A stretch of 64,000 nt of DNA from positions 18,786,001 to 18,850,000 of the forward strand of contig JBHGNT010000004.1 of the NCBI GenBank assembly GCA_043228905.1, in the 5' to 3' direction. The notes beneath the pieces are model-generated. The model had not been told where the DNA came from and ran no database searches. It worked only from the letters and a program-made list of their open reading frames with translations. The stretch's first letter is position 1, and each line of letters opens with the position of its first letter. The translations under genes and the position numbers were made by a program. This document shows, one piece after another, positions 55,137 to 64,000 of the stretch. Source of the stretch: Azolla caroliniana. Lineage: Eukaryota; Polypodiophyta.

Positions 55137-55345
55137 AATGAGGTTTTCGTCGTCAGTGGCACCACAATCGAGGGGATCATTATAGTATAAGGCAGCATTT
55201 GTACATAGTATGAACATGACCATGAGTACTAGATCTAGTAAGAGCAGTGGCTTTAATAGCGTTGACATATTGTTTGAGTCACAACATGTGTTTGTCATTT
55301 CTTATATTGAAGTCTTTAGGTTGCCCATCCTATCTCTCTATAAAA
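55137..55345 (-). pseudogene. third LRR gene copy, 5' fragment only
   Basis: Matches 53362-53600: promoter/5' UTR, start codon (ATG near 55269), signal peptide (LLKPLLLLDLVLMVMF) and the acidic spacer (DPLDCGATDDENLI). Homology stops at 55137, where a SINE-bearing segment begins. All LRRs are missing. Confidence 0.82.
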
Positions 55346-55639
55346 GAATATGAGAAAACAAACATAAAGATGGAATATTTGTATTTTGCAATGATGACAA
55401 CTCCATCCTCTAGTCGACAATGGTTGGATGCCCTTCTCCCTAATAAGTACTTGGATATCAAAGATGCCTCCAAAAAGGGGGAAACTAAGTACTCTCCTAG
55501 AGCATCATCCTTATAATTGTCCCATCAATTTACAACTAGGGAAAAAACCGTCATGGATGTCAATCTATAATCTATCACCTTCTAAGCTCAAGCCCCTTTA
55601 AGAGTATATAGAAGTGCACTTGGAAAATGGATTCATTTG

Positions 55640-56560
55640 ACATCCTAAAAACCTTGCATGTGCACCCGTCTTCTTTGTCAAGAAGAAAGATGAATCTCTA
55701 CAACTAGTCATGGACAATCAAGGTTTGAGCAAAATCACAGATCCAAATAGGTATGCCCTACCTTTGATATTCAGTATCTTGAATCGCTTTGGTGGAGCCA
55801 AATTTTTCATGAAGCTAAGCCTTTGAGGTGCCTATAACCTTCTTCCGATACATCCAAGTGATGAATAGAAGAAGGCATTTCCACACTCAATATGGACACT
55901 TTGAGTACATGGTTATGTCTTTCAATCTCACGAATGCATCCGCAATTTTATTAAAAACCTGGTGAATGATATTTTCCAAGACTTATTGGATATATTCACC
56001 TTATTATATCTTCATGACATCTTGATCTACCCCAAGACTCAAGAGGAGCATGACAAGCACATCTGTCAAGTCCTCCAACGCTTGGTGGAATATGGGTTTT
56101 ATGCCAAACTCAAGAAATGTAGCTTTGATCGTAAAAAGGAATAGAGAGAGAATTTTTGGGGAATATGGTTTCCCAACAAAGGAATATCTATGGATCCATC
56201 CAAGATTTAGACGATTTTTGGTTGGCAAATACTGCGTTCAATGCACAATGTTAAGTGTTTCTAGGGATTTGAGAATTTTTACCACAATTTTATCAAGAAT
56301 TATTCAAATATCTGAGATGCATCTTACAAAGCTTACACAAAAGGACAAATCATTCACCCAGATTCCTAGTGCAATTGAAGTTTTTGATAACCTTAATTGA
56401 GCATATACTTATGCTCCTATTCTACTTCATGGGAACCTAGAAAAGCCCTTCATCATCAAGGCAAATGCATTTGATTTTACACTGGGAAGTATTTTGTCAG
56501 AGATTGGATCATAATGTTCATCATTCCATTCATTCGTCCGCTTAATCTCCTATGGTCTAA
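55640..56560 (+). pseudogene. fossil gypsy reverse transcriptase and RNase H fragment
   Basis: Through many stops and frame changes one reads VFFVKKKDESLQLVMD, NRYALPLIFSIL, then FLDIFTLLYLHDILIYPKTQ, where the catalytic pair is His-Asp instead of Asp-Asp, and LQRLVEYGFYAKLKKC. Later come pieces of the RT-RNase H connection (IKNYSNI) and KALHHQGKCI-like RNase H start. No LTRs are found. It is much older than the other elements. Confidence 0.75.
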
Positions 56561-57100
56561 ACTAGCACAACCTCTCCCTTACCAATTGGGCCATAATGGA
56601 ACATGTCATGGTAAAATGCAGCCATTATTGTTTGGGGTACTCCACCAAACCCTAATCGCTCCTCGTCCTTATACCCTCCCTTAATGAGAGGAGAACTTTG
56701 ATAGATCGAGAATGTAGGCAGCCACCTCTTTGATGTCTCCTTTACCAATTTTAGTACCTTTCTTCAATCCTTCCATCCACATAAATGGATTTGAGTTAGT
56801 ATTGTATCCTTTTGGGTTGTCTACACACATGGGGTCCTCATCCATGGGCTTAAAAACAGCTACATCATGCAATCCATCCTCATCTTTCATGAAGTAGGCG
56901 CCTCCATAGCGGTCTATAGGCAACTCCGGAAAATAACCAGCATCAAGTCCCCTCGTTACAAGCTCTAATGTGCCTTGGAAATGATCCTGTCTAACTATGT
57001 CCGGCATCGGATGTATGGGAAATTCGACAACATCTAATGGAATTCTATCATGAGTATGACAATGAGCACGTTGGATTGCCTTAAGAGGAACATCCCACAT
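56560..57100 (-). pseudogene. phosphatidylinositol 4-kinase gamma-like fragment
   Basis: From ATG 57100 the frame reads LELVTRGLDAGYFPEL, GGAYFMKDEDG, VAVFKPMDEDPMC, NPKGY and then EGLKKGTKIGKGDIKEVAAY. This is the N-lobe of the plant PI4K-gamma/UbK kinase domain, with the ATP-binding Lys in FKP. A stop at 56681 follows a frameshift. In the next frame RLGFGGVPQTIMAAFYHD continues the same domain to about 56600. The rest of the kinase is absent. A preceding open segment (57339-57106) with a poly-Thr run may be its N-terminus. It is a gene fragment, probably not functional. Confidence 0.7.
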
Positions 57101-57380
57101 TGCTACTATTTCCCTTTGGATGGAAGGAAAGAAGAAGCCACATGAAGCTCCTTGTGATCTCGCTTTTCATCATCGATGATGTTAGGTCGATGAGAGGTAC
57201 CACAAATGACTCTATTGGTAGTGGTGGTGGTGGTAATAGAAGTAATGCAACCTTCAAGGCATGGCAAGTCTTTGGTGTAGTCTACTATAGAGTCCATTCT
57301 TTGTTGTTGGGATGGCACACTAGAGAAAGAGGAATGCATGTGGAAGAGGAGGCTCCTTGAAGCTGCAATAGCTGAGGGCC

Positions 57381-57907
57381 AAGACTAGTTAGGGTAGGAC
57401 CATGGAAATACACCTAAAGCATCTCCAATAAGAGAAGAACACACACATATATGTGTATGTATGCATGGATTAAAAGTATTTTCTAGGCAGACAGAAGTGT
57501 GTGGAGGTGGATGATGGTGCTAAGGTTTTGAATGTTGTGAAGGACACTTTTTGTTTTGCTGTCTTGGTGGCCAAGCCTAAGAAATTCATAAGAATAAACA
57601 CATTAAGCCAAAATGCTTGGAATAAAAGTGTTTGTTGCTGGGACAAGACTAGTTAGGGTAGGACCATGGAAATACACCTAAAGCATCTCCAATAAGAGAA
57701 GAACACACACATATATGTGTATGTATGCATGGATTAAAAGTATTTTCTAGGCAGACAGAAGTGTGTGGAGGTGGATGATGGTGCTAAGGTTTTGAATGTT
57801 GTGAAGGACACTTTTTGTTTTGCTGTCTTGGTGGCCAAGCCTAAGAAATTCATAAGAATAAACACATTAAGCCAAAATGCTTGGAATAAAAGTGTTTGTT
57901 GCTGGGA
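57381..57907. repeat. 264-bp perfect or near-perfect tandem duplication
   Basis: The sequence from AAGACTAGTTAGGGTAGG (57381) recurs at 57645 with the same order to TTTGTTGCTGGGAC. Both copies contain ACACACATATATGTGTATG. The copies look identical by eye, so the duplication is recent. The right copy continues into the tRNA-like segment at 57895-57980. Confidence 0.93.
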
Positions 57908-57980
57908 CTTGACGCTGAGTCTCTCAGTGAGAACCGAGGATAGAGAACCCGAGTATCCTGACCAGCTAGACTACAAGAGA
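57895..57980 (-). tRNA. tRNA-Glu-like pseudogene or SINE head
   Basis: The minus strand reads TTGTAGTCTAGCTGGTCAGG, then ATACTCGG, as in the D-arm half of plant tRNA-Glu. After an apparent internal duplication of CTCGG(G)TTCTC comes an anticodon-arm-like CTCGGTTCTCACTGAG and a degenerate T-arm (GTCAAGTCCCAGCAAC). The inserted bases and weak T-arm mean it is not a working tRNA. It fits a SINE derived from tRNA-Glu whose body is the neighbouring repeat. Confidence 0.6.
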
Positions 57981-60715
57981 TGGCTTGAGTAATAGCTTTT
58001 TGAATTATTATTTAAATGATACATTTAATCTGAAACCTAGATTTGTCAAGACAATACCATTGTCTAATGGTTGTCTAACAATTTCCTGAGGATTTGTGTA
58101 TGAAAATCAAGACTGATGGTTGCCAGTGACAACGGATAGAGATTGTTCACCAAATTTCTCGAGCTTTCTTGTTGAACATACTTTCTCCAAAATTGTCTTT
58201 CATATCAAATTTCCTTGCCATTTTCTCATGGAAATGTTGTTTTTCTTGTAAAATGTGATTTATAAAGCCATAAATATATGAACAATCTATGACTGTGTAG
58301 TAAAAAATATAGATTTTTTTCGATGAACATTCCATCCTCGCGCCTTGAACCCAAAACTTTTATGGTTCGTTAAATCCCTCAACCGAGGGGAGTCTTTTGT
58401 GGATTTTGCAGCTGTGTGAACACATTGGCACTAAATAATAAAAGCATGCTACTTACTAAGCATGTCATCGTATAAACACATCGGCAAGATGTATGCATGG
58501 GAAAAGCTATGTAAAACTGAAGTTAACCAATATGATGAGATCCATGACAAACTTTTGGATCAAAGAAAGTGTTAATCATCCTCATCATACAATCTTGTTG
58601 TTCCCTTGTATCACTTGAAACCAAATACAAGCCTACATGGCATGGAAGCTATGCGAATTATTAGGCCCTATATGCTTAGAACCCCCTCAACCACAGTGCC
58701 ATGAATGTTGTATATGAGGGGATTGTAAAGTTGATAGTGTTAGAAAACACATTAAGTGCACTATTGCAAATGCCCCTCATTAGATGTAAGCTTGATGAGG
58801 ATAAATTTTTGGCAAACAAGATGAATTGCATTGAATCAAACTATCATTGATCCCCACAACCTCTAATCTAATATGCTAATTGTTCGCATTATGTCTAACA
58901 AACCAAAAGGTTGAGACTTGGTTAGGATCTCTATTTAGAATTTATGATTATCAAATATCTTAGACCTAGTGCTATGATGTCTTTAGTATACACTGAGCAC
59001 TGCAAAATCATATAACCCACTGATCATTCAAAATGCAATTCAATAGATACACATTCTTATGAACACTATATTGAAGCAAACTATCATTAATATGCTAATT
59101 GTCTGAATCATGCAATCTTGCATTTCATCCTGCAGTTAAAGGTTGCAACTTAATTAGGATCTCAATTTACAATTTATGGTCATCAAAATCTCTAAATCCT
59201 GGCACTACGATATGTCTAATATATACTGAACACTACAAAATCATTTAACCCACTGCAAGATACACACTTATCTTCGATATAAACAAGGCACGTGATAATA
59301 GCAATTAAATGTATCTAAACAAATAAATCGATATGAATGAAGGCCATATTTCAGGAAAAATGCCGTAAGCAGCAATTGGCTTACCAATAACGGCTACAGT
59401 ATAGTTGGGACTTCAAAAACTAAATATACAAGAAACTGTCTATGGGGTAGGGTTGGTGCTCATAATGAACGCTTTGTTAAGATGAAACAAATAAAAATTA
59501 TGGATTTGAAGGACAAATCAAGAGTACAATTATCAGAGCTTACAACATTCATAAAGCTGGTGCATTCATCTGCTACAACACAAGGACAACCATAATAAGG
59601 ATTTAAAACAAAACCAACTGCCAAGAGAATTTTAAACCATTTCTCACAAGAATTCAAAACAAAAGAGACCGACAAAACAGTTCAAACCATTCCAAATACT
59701 GAAACAAAATATTCCGAATTGAGAACTCTTGATCGTCATACATCTAACACAGAAGTTTCCAAGCCATCTCTTGAGAATACAAAAATTCATTTTTGCTTAT
59801 GTCATGAGCAATTCATGGACTCTTTCTTTCATTTCCTAGAAAATGAGTACAACTATTGAGTTGGTCTACTCAGTGGGCATAGTCCTGATAATATTGGAAT
59901 CACCTGAGATGAAAAAAACCACAGAACAATAAGAAAGTTGTGTACACAAAATTCAAAACAAAAAATGAATTGTAGATGAGGTTGCATCTCACAAGGATCA
60001 GTGATACTCAAGCAGCATACTTTATAATACTTTCCACATGCTGTACCAAGATCAACATTGTTTGAAAACAGATGCAATATCCATACATTAGAATTCGCAT
60101 CAGTTTAAACAAAATATAGTACTTCTTACGAATGTTTCATAAACTAAAGACTTTAATGCCAATTATTTAAGAATCATTTCTACGAAAGTATACTTGAATA
60201 CAACATTGAAGAACTTCCAGTAAAACATTTGAATTCAGTTTTATGCTCTCTTGAGCCTTTTTCTGCAATGATGAACATGGGTTTCAGATATACACATTCA
60301 CGAACCATGGGTTCAGTGGATGGCTTTACACTATCTTTTCCATAGACAAAAGTAATTTCTTACTAAACAAACTCACAGCTTTTCAAACCCTCCAGTGGGT
60401 GGACGAACATTTTTTATCGTAAAGAGCACTCATGGATACTCTATAAGCTCATATATTATCACTACTCTATGATCCAACTGCAAGCTTGTGACTAAGCATT
60501 TGCATATCTCAGATTGTCAATCTTTAAGTAAGAGAGAAATTGAAAATTTGATGCGATCATTATGGAAAGCACGCCCTGTCTTGTACATACATCAGATTTG
60601 ATCAATATTACAAGAGGACTCCACAAGTATCTGCACTATTATTGTCACAACAATCCAATAAGGAGCAACTTCTATTTGAATTTAAGGAAATAAAGATCGT
60701 TCATCATTCCTGAAT
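57981..60715. other. AT-rich spacer with diverged 240-bp duplication
   Basis: No gene is supported. CAAACTATCATT...ACCCACTG occurs at about 58837-59026 and again, diverged, at about 59077-59255. The segment next to 60716 probably contains the 3' UTR of the ATPase gene. No genomic poly(T) run marks a retrocopy tail there. Confidence 0.6.
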
Positions 60716-62149
60716 CTAATTTGATCCAAATTCTTCATTCCAGAGTTCAAATTTCCTCAACTGGTCCCTTGACACACTAGGTCTTACAACTTGCATAGCG
60801 AGCTGAAAGTCTGAATACTTCAAAGAGCGAATCTGGTATGCTTTCACGGTGTTGACTCTCATTCCAAGTTCACGTATCGGGAACATGGCTGCCTCTTGGC
60901 ATAAAGCATGGAGATCACTACAAGAATACCCATCAGTATCACAGGAAATCCGATGTATGTCTGAGCTTGGCACAGCATATGCACCACCCATTAAAAGTTT
61001 ATTAAGGAGAGCCTTCCTAGTAATCATGTCTGGTAAAGGGACGTATATTCTCTTAACAAAACGCCTTCTCACTGCATCATCAATCTCTTCTGGCCTATTT
61101 GTCGCTCCCATGACAACCACTCGATCCTCACCATTTGAAATCACGCCATCAAACTGTACTAGAAACTCTGATTTCAACCGACGGCTTGCTTCATGTTCAT
61201 TTGCATTTCTACTTGATAGAAGACTGTCCATCTCATCAATGAAGATCACAGAAGGTTGTCTTGCCTTCGCAATAGCAAAGAGTGCTCTCATCATCTTCTC
61301 TCCCTCCCCAACCCATTTTGATGTCAACGATGAAGCACTGATATTGAAAAATGTTGCTAAGGACTCAGAAGCAACAGCCTTTGCCAGCATTGTCTTCCCA
61401 TTTCCAGGTGGACCGAAAAGTAGCAATCCTCGTGCAGGTTTTCTTAAACCAGTGAAAAGATCACTCCTTTTCATGGGTAAAATGACCATCTCCAATAGGG
61501 TTTGTTTTGCCTTCTCAAGATCAGCTATGGATTCCCATGTGACAGTTGGCGTCTTGTCCAGAATTTCATTCTCAATTAGGCTGGCTAGCTTAGAGTCAAC
61601 ACCCTTTGGAACCAAAGATCCAGTCCTTGGAGATCTACTACTTGGACCAGAAGCGATGGTTGTGTCTGGGATGCTCAACTTTTGTACAACATTTCTTCTT
61701 GCTAGCATAGGTGCCTTCACCTTAACATTTCTCTCACAGAAGCTTTGGCTTCCACTCATCAACCCTTTTGCTTTAGGACCCATGCGACGAGATAAAACTT
61801 GTACTCTTTCATTTACCTCATCTTGCCACTTGAGCATTTTCTCTACATGGATGCTTACAGTACTTGAATCCTGAAAATGTGGTGTATCCGATGCCGATAT
61901 ACCCTCTATAAGTATTGTCTGTGCAGCTCGATAATGCTTCATAGCCTCAGCTACACAATCTTCCTCTTCTGCACGTAACGCTTTATCGATCTCTCCCTTT
62001 GCAAGGCTGAAATACCCCTTGAGTTTCGCATCCAATGCTAGCTGTTTTCTTTGATTTTCTCTATTTCTTGGAGGTGACTCCTCTTCAAGAAGGTTGTCAG
62101 ATTGTAGAGGAGATCGTATTAAAGAGGATAATTTCTGCAGTGCCCACAT
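60716..62149 (-). CDS. spastin/fidgetin-like AAA ATPase with MIT domain
   Basis: An intact 477-codon frame from ATG 62149. Residues about 40-118 form an MIT-like helical bundle (AKGEIDKALRAEEED, AMKHYRAAQ). An Arg/Ser-rich linker leads to the AAA module: Walker A GPPGNGKT (246-253), Walker B VIFIDEMDS (301-309), sensor-1 GATN (348-351) and the arginine-finger region RRRFVKR (361-367). The C-terminal VPS4-like helix region ends ELWNEEFGSN. This is the plant spastin-like family, meiotic-clade AAA proteins that act on microtubules or membranes. Gly-410 of the usual GYSGSDL is Cys. The frame has no introns although relatives in plants normally have several, so it may be an expressed retrocopy. 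A transcribed 5' leader may extend toward 62200 or further. Confidence 0.9.
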   Translation of the reverse strand: MWALQKLSSLIRSPLQSDNLLEEESPPRNRENQRKQLALDAKLKGYFSLAKGEIDKALRAEEEDCVAEAMKHYRAAQTILIEGISASDTPHFQDSSTVSIHVEKMLKWQDEVNERVQVLSRRMGPKAKGLMSGSQSFCERNVKVKAPMLARRNVVQKLSIPDTTIASGPSSRSPRTGSLVPKGVDSKLASLIENEILDKTPTVTWESIADLEKAKQTLLEMVILPMKRSDLFTGLRKPARGLLLFGPPGNGKTMLAKAVASESLATFFNISASSLTSKWVGEGEKMMRALFAIAKARQPSVIFIDEMDSLLSSRNANEHEASRRLKSEFLVQFDGVISNGEDRVVVMGATNRPEEIDDAVRRRFVKRIYVPLPDMITRKALLNKLLMGGAYAVPSSDIHRISCDTDGYSCSDLHALCQEAAMFPIRELGMRVNTVKAYQIRSLKYSDFQLAMQVVRPSVSRDQLRKFELWNEEFGSN

Positions 62150-62828
62150 TGAGAGTCCAGCTATTTAATCTTGGAAGTGCACATTATTTGCGTCAAATCT
62201 GGTGGCTTGTCACCTAAGCCTAATGACACTATTATTTATTAGAATGCTTTTCCAAACAATAAAACTAGAAATTAGTTGATGGATTTTACACATAAATTTT
62301 GATAGGATTCTTTTATATTGTCACCATTAAGATGGAAATTTTCAGAAACATTGAGATGACAAGAAGCCTGATAGATGATTGAGAGTTTAACGAACTTAAT
62401 TTAAATAGCTTTTTGCTTCATTGCTGAAAAATACACAGCAACAAAAAATTATTATTGCAAAGTATCAATTGAAGAGAAGCAATAAAATGTGACTTCTGTT
62501 GTGTAGTAAACTGCAAATTGACAAAATCAGAAAATAACAATGTCATAGAAGAACTTTGTGTCCCACTTATACCTAATTGTTATATATATCTACATCACAA
62601 CCAGCTTTGGCTATTTCTATGACCTATTTCCAGACATTACCTCATTTATAAGTTCTTGACAAGGATGATTCCTGTACGATAGCATATTTCGTATCAACAA
62701 TTTTGAACAAGCTAACAAGAAGTTTGAAAGGACTACATATTCTGCTCACAACAAACTAATTTTCTGATGGTATTCTGATAACCAAAATTCCCAATACCTT
62801 TATCGTAAAATATTTGCACCCCCAATAA

Positions 62829-62955
62829 TTGCATCCGAGACATGTTAACATCATCTCTTTCTCCTATCTTTCTGCCATTGCATCCGAGACATCTTAACAT
62901 CATCTCTTTCTCCTATCTTTCTTCCTTTGCATCCAAGACATGTTAACATGATCTC
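62829..62955. repeat. 49-bp tandem repeat, 2.6 copies
   Basis: TTGCATCCGAGACATG at 62829, TTGCATCCGAGACATC at 62878 and TTGCATCCAAGACATG at 62927 start successive units, each continuing with TTAACATCATCTC. Confidence 0.9.
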
Positions 62956-63382
62956 AACTCCTCCTCTCCCAACTTCACCATCATCACCTAATCATCATCC
63001 ATCATCTTCTTTTCTTTCTTCCATTTTTGTCCTTGGTCTTGTTTTACCTTTCTGTCTCTGTTTCCATGACATGTCCACATGTCCCCCTATCTCTCTGCAG
63101 CTCAGTCATCATAATTGGCATTTTATCCTTACTCATTTCTTTCCCCTTTTTCATTTTCTTTCTCTCTTTGACTCTATCATCATCTTCTTCTTCTTGTTTT
63201 CATGTATCCTTTTGCCTTCTACCACCATCATCTTCTTCTTTTTCTTCTTCTTCTTATGTATCTTTCCGTTTCCAATATGTCTTTGCGTGTTTTCCTTCAC
63301 AATATCATGATGACCATCATCATTTTATTCTTCTTCTTTGGATATACATTTCTGTCTTTCCCTCCATGTGGCAGAAATAGCA

Positions 63383-63385
<3 letters not shown>

Positions 63386-63437
<52 letters not shown>
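63386..63437. repeat. (TG)n microsatellite
   Basis: About 26 uninterrupted TG units. Confidence 0.98.
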
Positions 63438-63438
<1 letters not shown>

Positions 63439-64000
63439 ACATGCGCAGAAAACAGAGCATCGGATGCATCAATGAATTCTTACTCAAAGAGTTGAAACGC
63501 GAACAGAGTACGCTGCTGCTTGGCGATGGCAAAAATCTGTGCCTCTCTCATCCTCTGTTTCAATCCCAGTTGATTGTGTTCGCGCTATAACCCTGCATCC
63601 AATCAACTCACTAATCGACTTGTGACACACTAATCGCACATGGATCAATGTTAATCACAAAATTATTAGCGCTAATCTAAAAGGAATTACTGCTAATTCT
63701 CTCTAACATGGAAGAGGGGAGAGGGAGCACGAATTCTATCAACACTAAGGGCTTTCTAGGAATTTTAAGAAAATGTTGGGTATTTTGCTAGATTCCCATT
63801 TTTCCATATGAATGAACACTTGATAGAGTTTACATTGGAGGTAAGCCATAACACATATTATTCAGATGAATGAAGTGTTGCAAGTCTTCTTACGTTAGGA
63901 GACTATCTTTGAAGTTGAACACATTCAATTGGCTGTGGAATTTTGGGCCATTACATGGGTTAGAGAGTTATTGGTGTATTTCTTATGTTGGAAGGCTTTG

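Larger units (their letters stand above)
62150..64000. other. upstream side of the ATPase gene; repeats, no gene
   Basis: Contains a 49-bp tandem repeat (62829-62955), T/C-rich low-complexity sequence (62960-63340) and a (TG)n microsatellite (63386-63437). Overlapping open frames in the C/T-rich part are compositional. Nothing recognisable is seen to the window end. Confidence 0.6.

Noticed and set aside
57765-57992. 75-codon open frame
   Set aside because: It runs through the tandem repeat and the tRNA-Glu-like segment; not a protein gene.
62927-63495. Several overlapping open frames of about 100-127 codons
   Set aside because: Poly-pyrimidine tracts and a TG microsatellite; no coding signal.

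Overview
The window is nuclear DNA of a land plant. It has plant gene families (a DRT100/PGIP-like LRR protein, a spastin-type AAA ATPase, a PI4K-gamma fragment), GT-AG introns, tRNA-derived SINEs and very many LTR retrotransposons. A non-seed plant (bryophyte, lycophyte or fern) is my best guess. It rests on an unusual gypsy lineage with an FLDD reverse transcriptase motif, a DUF7869-type gene and a ParB-methyltransferase gene, and it is low-confidence inference.

Layout. 1-4139: decayed Ty1/copia element A, cut by the window edge. 4140-13130: 5' end of an LRR gene copy, split by a complete gypsy element (4281-12841, TSD TTGGG) that carries an extra ORF after pol. 13130-14584: AT-rich spacer with a SINE. 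14585-23430: a chromovirus-type gypsy lacking RT/RNase H, whose integrase is broken by a 6-kb block. That block holds two divergent decayed genes: DUF7869-like (-) and ParB plus DNA-methyltransferase-like (+). 23432-32322: a decayed gene with a transposase-like conserved module, split by copia B (23463-31462), which is itself split by a GAG-only LTR element (24319-27635). 32914-40160: a decayed FCP1/HAD-like gene (-), split by young copia C (33610-39061, TSD CCAAC). 40160-41430: a minisatellite of palindromic CTAATTAG motifs. 41431-48780: copia D, split by gypsy 2 (43049-47057). 49083-50143: a solo LTR-like element containing a SINE. 52131-53492: the one intact LRR gene, with a third LRR fragment at 55137-55345. 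55640-57340: a gypsy RT fossil next to a broken PI4K-gamma fragment. 57380-57980: a 264-bp tandem duplication ending in a tRNA-Glu-like SINE head. 60716-62149: an uninterrupted spastin-like AAA ATPase ORF.

Only two cellular genes look intact: the LRR protein and the spastin-like ATPase, both on the minus strand. The most unusual part is 16.4-40.2 kb, where four decayed non-retroviral genes of transposon-like or bacterial-like ancestry lie close together under layers of nested retroelements. Premature stops in the elements and in these genes are mostly of the type made by C-to-T change (CAG/CAA to TAG/TAA, TGG to TGA/TAG), as expected of methylated repeats. Positions of motifs, TSDs and stops were read by eye. 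No alignment or database search was run.
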